Shown here in pieces: positions 58,705-64,000 of a stretch of 64,000 nt of DNA. The stretch covers positions 1 through 64,000 of the forward strand of contig PDZX01000002.1 in assembly GCA_002753185.1 (NCBI GenBank). The letters are read 5' to 3'. Origin of the DNA: Magnetococcales bacterium WMHbin3. GTDB lineage: Bacteria > Pseudomonadota > Magnetococcia > Magnetococcales > Magnetaquicoccaceae. Numbering within the stretch: position 1 is the stretch's first letter; each line of letters begins with the position of its first letter. The notes below the pieces were generated by a model. That model had not been told where the DNA came from. It saw only the letters and a program-made list of their open reading frames with translations, and did no database searches. A program made the position numbers and the translations under genes.

Positions 58705-59324
58705 TCGCCTTTCTGCGCGGCACGCTGGCCGAAAAGGAACCCCATCAGGCCGTGGTGGACGTGGGGGGGGGGGGGTATCGGGTGTTCATCCCCTTTTCCA
58801 CCTTCGAGCGGCTTCCCGGCACCGGCGAGGCGGTCCATCTGCTCACCGTCACCCATGTGCGCGAGGATGCCTTTCTGCTCTACGGTTTTTCCAGTTCCGG
58901 GGAACGCACCCTCTTCGAGGTTTTGAATACGGTCAGCGGCATCGGCGCCAAACTGGCCCTGGCCACCCTCTCCACCTTCACCCCGGAGGCCTTCGCCCTG
59001 GCCGTGGCCAGGGAGGATGTCAATCAACTCGCCAGGGTGCCGGGGGTGGGCAAACGCATCGCCATGCGTCTCGTGGTGGAACTCAAGGATCGTCTGCCGG
59101 TGATGGGATCCGGCCTGGAGCCGTCCGTGCGGGAGGGGGTGGCCGCCACGCCGTTGCCTCCGTCCGACCCGGACGTGGCGCTGCGCGCTGACCTGACCCA
59201 CGCCCTGGTCAATCTCGGCTATCGTCCGCCGGACGCGGAGCGCGCCCTGCGTGCCCTGACCACTGCCGAACTCGCCGACCCGGCCCTGGCCCTGCGGGCC
59301 GCTCTCAGGATCCTGTCACGGTGA
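58701..59324 (+). CDS. ruvA: Holliday junction branch migration protein RuvA
   Basis: RuvA tetramers hold the four-way junction for the RuvB motor. The 207 residues start [13 protein letters not shown], contain the helix-hairpin-helix [16 protein letters not shown] and a C-terminal three-helix domain that contacts RuvB ([16 protein letters not shown]). A run of ten G residues near 58765 encodes glycines in DVGGGGYRV, a possible slippage site. ATG overlaps the ruvC stop. Confidence 0.95.
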   Translation: MIAFLRGTLAEKEPHQAVVDVGGGGYRVFIPFSTFERLPGTGEAVHLLTVTHVREDAFLLYGFSSSGERTLFEVLNTVSGIGAKLALATLSTFTPEAFALAVAREDVNQLARVPGVGKRIAMRLVVELKDRLPVMGSGLEPSVREGVAATPLPPSDPDVALRADLTHALVNLGYRPPDAERALRALTTAELADPALALRAALRILSR

Positions 59325-60340
59325 TGGGAGACGACGTCAACCGCGTGATCGCCCCCGACGCCCAGCCGGGGGACGACGGCCGCGACCCGGTCGGGCTGCG
59401 TCCCGTCAGGCTGGAGGAGTTCGTCGGCCAGGAGAGCCTCAAGGCCAATCTGGCGATTTTCATCCACGCCGCCCGCGGCAGGGGCGAAGCCCTGGATCAC
59501 ATCCTGCTGCACGGCCCTCCGGGATTGGGCAAAACCACCATGGCCCGCATCGTCGCCATGGAGATGAACGCCGGCTTGAAGACCACCTCCGGGCCGATCG
59601 TGGAAAAGGCCGGAGACCTGGCTGCCCTGCTCACCAACCTGGAGCGGGGGGATATCCTGTTCGTGGACGAGATCCATCGTCTCTCTCCGGCGGTGGAGGA
59701 GATCCTCTATCCGGCCATGGAGGATTTTCAGCTCGACATCATGATCGGGGAGGGGCCTTCCGCCCGTTCCATCAAGATCGATCTCCCCCCTTTCACGCTG
59801 GTGGGGGCCACCACCCGTTCCGGGCTGTTGACCAACCCCTTGCGGGACCGTTTCGGCATCCTGGCGCGCATGGAGTTCTACACTGCCCCGGAGTTGGCCC
59901 GCATTTTGAGGCGTTCCGGCCGGATCCTCGACATGCCGCTCACCGAGGGCGGGGCCGAGGAGATCGCCCGCCGGTCGCGGGGCACGCCGCGCATCGCCAA
60001 CCGCTTGTTGAAGCGGGTGCGGGACTTCGCCCAGGTGCGGGGCGCCTCGTCCATCGACGCCGCGCTGGCCGACGCCGCGCTCACCCAGTTGGAGGTGGAC
60101 GGCCTGGGATTGGACGCCATGGACCGACGCCTGCTGCTCACCATCATCGACAAGTTCGGCGGCGGGCCGGTGGGGGTGGAGACCCTTTCGGCGGCCCTGG
60201 GCGAGACCAGGGATGCCATCGAGGAGGTGATCGAACCCTATCTGGTGCAGGCCGGGCTGCTGGATCGCACCCCTCGTGGCCGCCGCGCCACCATGAACGC
60301 CTGTCTGCACCTGCGCCGTTGCCTGCCCGAGGCGACATGA
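59321..60340 (+). CDS. ruvB: Holliday junction branch migration helicase RuvB
   Basis: RuvB is the AAA+ hexamer that drives branch migration. The 339 residues include [13 protein letters not shown], the Walker [10 protein letters not shown], Walker [12 protein letters not shown], sensor [19 protein letters not shown] (in part) and the C-terminal winged helix ending [16 protein letters not shown] at 59321 overlaps the ruvA stop; ATG at 59324 is equally possible. Confidence 0.96.
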   Translation: MMGDDVNRVIAPDAQPGDDGRDPVGLRPVRLEEFVGQESLKANLAIFIHAARGRGEALDHILLHGPPGLGKTTMARIVAMEMNAGLKTTSGPIVEKAGDLAALLTNLERGDILFVDEIHRLSPAVEEILYPAMEDFQLDIMIGEGPSARSIKIDLPPFTLVGATTRSGLLTNPLRDRFGILARMEFYTAPELARILRRSGRILDMPLTEGGAEEIARRSRGTPRIANRLLKRVRDFAQVRGASSIDAALADAALTQLEVDGLGLDAMDRRLLLTIIDKFGGGPVGVETLSAALGETRDAIEEVIEPYLVQAGLLDRTPRGRRATMNACLHLRRCLPEAT

Positions 60341-62304
60341 CCGGCGATGCCGGGTTGCGCGAGGCGTTCGACCGGGCCGTGGCCTGTCATCGGCAGGGGC
60401 GCGCCGCCGAGGCCGAGGCGGGTTATCGCCGCATTCTCGCCGTTGCCCCCCGGCATGCCCATGCCTGGTACAATCTGGCCGACCTGATGCGGGATCGGCT
60501 GGAGGAGGCCGAGGTTGCCTATCGGCGGGCGATCGCCGCGCGTCCCGATTTCGCCGAGGCCTGGTTCGCGTTGGGGAATCTCCTGGAAGAGACGCGCAGG
60601 CCGGAGGAGGCCGAGGCCGCCTATCGGCAGGCGCTCCGCGCGCGTCCGGGGCATGCGGAGGCGCTCTACAATCTGGGGGTGCTGGCGCGGGAGCGAGGGG
60701 CGTGCAGCGGGGCCGAGGATTTTTTCCGGGAGGCGATCCGGGCCAGGCCGGGGTTTGCGGAGGCCTGGAACAACCTGGGGGATCTTTTGTTGCGCCAGAA
60801 GCGGCACGACGCCGCCGGGGAGGCGTTTTTGGAGGCGGTGCGCGCGGATCCGGGGCATGCCGGGGCGCATTACAACCGGATTATTTTATTGATTGAGCAA
60901 CAGCGGCTGGCGGAGGCTGGCGAGGCAGCGCGGGAGGCGCTGAGGTTGCCTCCCGGCAACAAACCCCTGCCGGTTCGCCAACGGGATCGCACGGCCTTGC
61001 GGGCGGCGTTGCATCCGGGCAGGCGCGGGGAGGGGGCATGGGACGAGGCCTTTTTCGCGCGCGGGGAGCGGGGGGATCCTCCCCTGGTGCTGTTCGACTG
61101 GCAGGCGAACAATCGTTCCGGATGGGGGGTGTACGGGACGAATCTGGCCTTGCATGCCAGCGTGGCCGGGCGGATCGCCATTGCGGGCACGGCCTCTCAT
61201 CCGGAGCCGCTGGTGACCAGTGGTGCGTTGTGGAATCCGTTGCTGGGGGATTTTCACGCCCGCGCCAACCGGTTGCGCGAGTGGATTTGCCGCAAGCGGG
61301 CGCCATTCCGGCTGCCCTGGCCGATCCTGCACGGGCTGGGCAATGGTCTGCACAGCGAACGCGGGTTGCCCAATGGTCTGGTGTTGAACGGTACTCCGGG
61401 GATCGGGGTGGTCTTTCTGGAGGAGACCCGTCTGGGACTCGAGGAGCGGGAGCGGGTTGCCGACCTGGCGATGATCGTGGCCGGCTCCACATGGAATCGG
61501 CGTCTGCTGGAGGAGGCCGGCATTGGCCCGGTGACGACGGTGTTGCAGGGGGTGGACCCGGTTTTGTTTCACCCCGCGCCCCGGCTGGGTTGGTTGCGTG
61601 GGCGTTTCACCGTTTTTTCCGGGGGCAAGCTGGAGTTTCGCAAGGGGCAGGATCTGGTGGTATTGGCCTTTCGCGCCTTTGTGCAACGTCACCCGGAGGC
61701 CCTGCTGGTGACCGCGTGGCACTCCACCTGGCCCGCAATCGCCAGGAATCTGGAGGCCAATCCGGGGATTGCTCCGGTGGTGTTCGCCCCGGATGGTGCG
61801 GTGGATTGCGCGGCCTGGGCGCGGGCCAACGGCATTCCGGAGGGTGCGTTTCTCGATCTGGGTCCGTTGCGGCACGAGGAGACGCCTGCCGTGTTGCGTG
61901 AGATGGACGTGGCGCTCTTTCCCAACCGGTGCGAGGGGGGGACCAATCTGGTGGCGATGGAGTGCATGGCCTGCGGCGTGCCGGTGATCCTTGCGCGCAA
62001 CACGGGCCATCTGGATCTGATCCGGGAGGGGAGTTCTCTCCTCTTGACCCGGCAGACCCCGCTGCCCGACGGCGAGAACCAGCGGGATTGGGGCGAGAGC
62101 GACGTCGAGGAGATGGTGGAGGCGTTGGAGTTCTGCTGGCGGGAGCGTGAGCGCGCTGCGGCCATCGGAGAGCAAGGTGCGGCCTTCCTGCGGGAGTGGA
62201 GCTGGGAGCGTCGCATCGGCGAGTTGACCGGCGTGATCGAGGCGACGTGTGGCTGGCCGGGGACTACTCCGCCACCTCCATCCGTTCCACGTCCGCCAGG
62301 GTGA
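60337..62304 (+). CDS. TPR repeat-glycosyltransferase (group 1) fusion protein
   Basis: A 655-residue soluble protein. Residues ~5-205 are five TPR-like repeats ([54 protein letters not shown] and so on, shown in part). Residues ~230-640 form a GT-B glycosyltransferase: [22 protein letters not shown] opens the nucleotide-binding half and [24 protein letters not shown] is the C-terminal donor-sugar motif of the GT4 type. The acceptor is unknown; the TPR part may bind a protein acceptor, as in O-linked systems such as flagellin glycosylation. The start overlaps the ruvB stop (ATGA). Confidence 0.85.
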   Translation: MTGDAGLREAFDRAVACHRQGRAAEAEAGYRRILAVAPRHAHAWYNLADLMRDRLEEAEVAYRRAIAARPDFAEAWFALGNLLEETRRPEEAEAAYRQALRARPGHAEALYNLGVLARERGACSGAEDFFREAIRARPGFAEAWNNLGDLLLRQKRHDAAGEAFLEAVRADPGHAGAHYNRIILLIEQQRLAEAGEAAREALRLPPGNKPLPVRQRDRTALRAALHPGRRGEGAWDEAFFARGERGDPPLVLFDWQANNRSGWGVYGTNLALHASVAGRIAIAGTASHPEPLVTSGALWNPLLGDFHARANRLREWICRKRAPFRLPWPILHGLGNGLHSERGLPNGLVLNGTPGIGVVFLEETRLGLEERERVADLAMIVAGSTWNRRLLEEAGIGPVTTVLQGVDPVLFHPAPRLGWLRGRFTVFSGGKLEFRKGQDLVVLAFRAFVQRHPEALLVTAWHSTWPAIARNLEANPGIAPVVFAPDGAVDCAAWARANGIPEGAFLDLGPLRHEETPAVLREMDVALFPNRCEGGTNLVAMECMACGVPVILARNTGHLDLIREGSSLLLTRQTPLPDGENQRDWGESDVEEMVEALEFCWRERERAAAIGEQGAAFLREWSWERRIGELTGVIEATCGWPGTTPPPPSVPRPPG

Positions 62305-62617
62305 TGCGCCGGCCATCCACCGTCAGGAAGGCGCGGCCATGGAGATCCCGTTTCAGGGCGCGATAGAGGGTTTTTTCACCAGTCTGGACATGAGTGACCC
62401 GCACCTCGACCTCCTGATGGGCCTCGCGCCAATCCCGGTAGACGAACCAGGCGATCAGGCCCGCCACGAACAGCGCCAAAAAAATGGCCACCCGCCGCGT
62501 CCGGGGATCGGGCGGGGCCTCCGGCAGGGTCGTCGCGGGGCGTCCGGCGCTCCGCTTTCTGCCCAACAGGTAAAAAAAGCCCATCAACAGGACGGGCAGC
62601 CAGAATTTCCAGAACAT
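62264..62617 (-). CDS. Small membrane protein of unknown function
   Basis: A 117-residue protein with two hydrophobic segments (FWKFWLPVLLMGFFYLL at the N-terminus and VAIFLALFVAGLIAWFVY in the middle), joined by a Pro/Arg-rich stretch, and a charged C-terminal domain (VEVRVTHVQTGEKTLYRALKRDLHGRAFLTVDG, in part). No family recognised. It is antisense to, and overlaps, the last 41 bases of the glycosyltransferase gene. The Trp/hydrophobic pattern and codon usage make it credible. Confidence 0.65.
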   Translation of the reverse strand: MFWKFWLPVLLMGFFYLLGRKRSAGRPATTLPEAPPDPRTRRVAIFLALFVAGLIAWFVYRDWREAHQEVEVRVTHVQTGEKTLYRALKRDLHGRAFLTVDGRRITLADVERMEVAE

Positions 62618-62737
62618 GACCGCTCACATCAAGCCGCTTTCGTGGCCACGGGGAACCATTGCCCCGCGCCTGAGTTTCAGGGTAACCTGTTTTCTCCCGG
62701 ATTTCGACCCATCACGACCGAAAAAAGGAGAATCGAG

Positions 62738-63193
62738 GTGAAAGCCAAGGAAATCATGGTGCGCGAGGTGATCACCGCACCACCCGACATGCCGGTGCGC
62801 GAACTGGCCCGGCTGCTCACCGAACAAAAAATCAGCGGCGTCCCCATCGTCGAGGAGAACCGCCTGCTGGGCATGGTCACCGAAGGGGACCTGGTGGCCA
62901 GGGTCAAGATCATTCACCCCCCGTTCGTGGTGACCATCCTGGACGCCATGATCCCCCTGCTGGGAGAACGGCGCTACGAGGAGGACCTGCGCCGCATGGC
63001 CGCCGCCGTGGCCGCCGACATCATGACCACCGAACTGGACGCCGTGGATGAGGAGACCGAACTCGAAGAGGTCGCCACCATCATCAGCGATCGCCGGGTG
63101 CCCCTGCTTCCGGTGCTGCGCGGCGAGGAACTGGTCGGCATCATCGGCAAGCGCGACGTGATCCGCGGCATGCTGGCCGATTACGAAACGTGA
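62738..63193 (+). CDS. CBS-domain-pair protein
   Basis: A 151-residue protein made of two CBS domains: VREVITAPPDMPVRELARLLTEQKISGVPIVEENRLLGMVTEGDLV (residues ~7-55, in part) and IMTTELDAVDEETELEEVATIISDRRVPLLPVL (~95-140). CBS pairs bind adenine nucleotides and act as energy sensors or as regulatory modules. GTG start with AAAGGAG seven bases upstream. Its stop overlaps the tsaE start (GTGA). Confidence 0.9.
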   Translation: MKAKEIMVREVITAPPDMPVRELARLLTEQKISGVPIVEENRLLGMVTEGDLVARVKIIHPPFVVTILDAMIPLLGERRYEEDLRRMAAAVAADIMTTELDAVDEETELEEVATIISDRRVPLLPVLRGEELVGIIGKRDVIRGMLADYET

Positions 63194-63687
63194 TGCCAAC
63201 GGCTGCCTGGACCGTCACCACCCGCTCCGAGGCCGCCACCGAGGCCGTCGCCCGCCAACTGGCCGCGTCACTCCCGCCGGGGATGGCCCTGCTGCTCTCC
63301 GGCGACCTGGGCGCGGGCAAGTCCGTGTTCGCCAGGGGGGTGATCCGGGGGTTGGGCGTGGAAGAGACCTATCTCCCCAGCCCCACCTTCACCCTCGTCA
63401 ATCTCTACGCGGCAGGACGCCTGCCCATCGCCCACTGCGACCTCTACCGCCTGGAGACGCCGGAGGAAATGGATGGCCTGGGGATCGAGGAGTACGCGGA
63501 CGGCTCCGGCGTGGTGATCGTGGAGTGGCCGGAACGGGGCGCCGATCCGCGTTTCGGCGAGCCGATCGCCGTCCGGCTGGAGGAGATCCCGGACGATCCG
63601 GATGGCCGCCACATCACCATCACCGCCACCGGGGATGCGGGAAAAACCCTCTTGCGCAAGCTGCCGGGCCACAACCACGCCCCATGA
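63190..63687 (+). CDS. tsaE: tRNA threonylcarbamoyladenosine biosynthesis ATPase TsaE
   Basis: TsaE works with TsaB and TsaD to form t6A37 in ANN-decoding tRNAs. The 165 residues have LLLSGDLGAGKSVFARG as Walker A, SPTFTLVNLY, HCDLYRLE and VVIVEWPERG. GTG at 63190 or ATG at 63193; the former overlaps the CBS gene stop. Confidence 0.94.
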   Translation: MMPTAAWTVTTRSEAATEAVARQLAASLPPGMALLLSGDLGAGKSVFARGVIRGLGVEETYLPSPTFTLVNLYAAGRLPIAHCDLYRLETPEEMDGLGIEEYADGSGVVIVEWPERGADPRFGEPIAVRLEEIPDDPDGRHITITATGDAGKTLLRKLPGHNHAP

Positions 63688-63772
63688 GTGAACCCGGCGG
63701 TTGCACCCTCCGGCGTTTCGTGTCAATCTTGCCCCAGGAATCGTTTGCCACCCTCACGAAGGATACCTCGCG

Positions 63773-64000
63773 ATGATCGACACCTCGACCCCCTACGCCC
63801 TGAAAAAAACGGTTGCCTCCGATTTCGCGGCCACCGAACAGGCCATCCGCGCCGCCCTGGCGGAACAGGGTTTCGGCATTCTGACGGAAATCGATGTCTC
63901 GGCCACCCTGAAAAAGAAACTCGATGTGGATACCCCACGCACCCTCATCCTGGGGGCCTGCAATCCCAAACTGGCCCATCGTGCGCTGGGGGCCGTGCCG
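63773..64000 (+). CDS. DUF302-family protein (3' end outside window)
   Basis: The first 76 residues are visible. FAATEQAIRAALAEQGFGILTEIDVSATLKKKL and LILGACNPKLAHRAL (both in part) are the hallmarks of DUF302, a small soluble fold of unknown function, often fused to or neighbouring redox or metal-related genes. The ATG at 63773 has only a weak upstream GAAGGA about ten bases away. Confidence 0.88.
   Translation, partial: MIDTSTPYALKKTVASDFAATEQAIRAALAEQGFGILTEIDVSATLKKKLDVDTPRTLILGACNPKLAHRALGAVP

Overview
The window is 64 kb of GC-rich chromosome (roughly 62-65% G+C by eye) from a Gram-negative, flagellated proteobacterium. The Gram-negative call rests on lipid A genes (fabZ, lpxA, lpxI, lpxB), KDO synthesis (kdsA), the BamA/Skp outer-membrane module, TolA/TonB-type and Lpo-type envelope proteins and a type I secreted RTX protein. 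A Ros/MucR-type zinc finger and LpxI instead of LpxH point to alphaproteobacteria or a neighbouring deep lineage such as the Magnetococcia. That placement is inference; no rRNA or tRNA gene is visible to settle it.

Layout. 1-1913: the 3' part of a TolA/TonB-like gene with a Lys-Pro-Glu repeat, a coiled-coil protein and flgD. 1920-7230 (minus): a pyrG-kdsA-gcvT operon with a good promoter, whose tail carries an XRE/ImmA gene and a DUF4411 PIN-like gene broken by one in-frame stop. 7322-8588: a small membrane-anchored Ros/MucR zinc-finger protein, convergent with miaA. 8942-14291: an RTX protein ending in a strong terminator, crcB, and two sugar-nucleotide genes (UDP-sugar dehydrogenase, mannose-1-phosphate guanylyltransferase). 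14335-20450 (minus): a seven-gene, lower-GC operon of exported proteins in which COG3014-, LpoB- and YcfL-like lipoproteins sit with a periplasmic caspase-like protease. This is the most interesting region of the window.

20776-36970 is a long housekeeping run: rpsB-tsf-pyrH-frr-uppS-cdsA-dxr-rseP-bamA-skp-fabZ-lpxA-lpxI-(Gfo/Idh oxidoreductase)-lpxB, then a thioredoxin, tpiA and secG. lpxD is missing from its usual place between skp and fabZ, and the Gfo/Idh gene before lpxB is placed like gnnA, which raises the possibility of a 2,3-diamino lipid A. 36993-41775 encodes three translationally coupled signalling proteins (hybrid kinase with Hpt, receiver-kinase, receiver-phosphatase). 41913-43184 is a very AT-rich acyltransferase that looks acquired. 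43200-53951 (mostly minus) holds a WD40-like protein, a DEDDy exonuclease, a Cys-rich flavoprotein, a cyclic-nucleotide-binding protein with a decayed GGDEF domain, PII, citramalate synthase, aspartokinase, a PIMT-like methyltransferase and murU-amgK (peptidoglycan recycling). A ParE/Phd-type toxin-antitoxin pair and a CZB-type chemoreceptor follow. 57465-64000: yebC, ruvCAB, a TPR glycosyltransferase, a small membrane protein, a CBS protein, tsaE and the start of a DUF302 gene.

Many genes overlap by four bases (ATGA or GTGA), so translational coupling is widespread. Start codons were chosen from visible Shine-Dalgarno sequences, family-typical N-termini and neighbour overlaps; the uncertain ones are flagged. 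All family calls come from reading the sequence, not from database searches.
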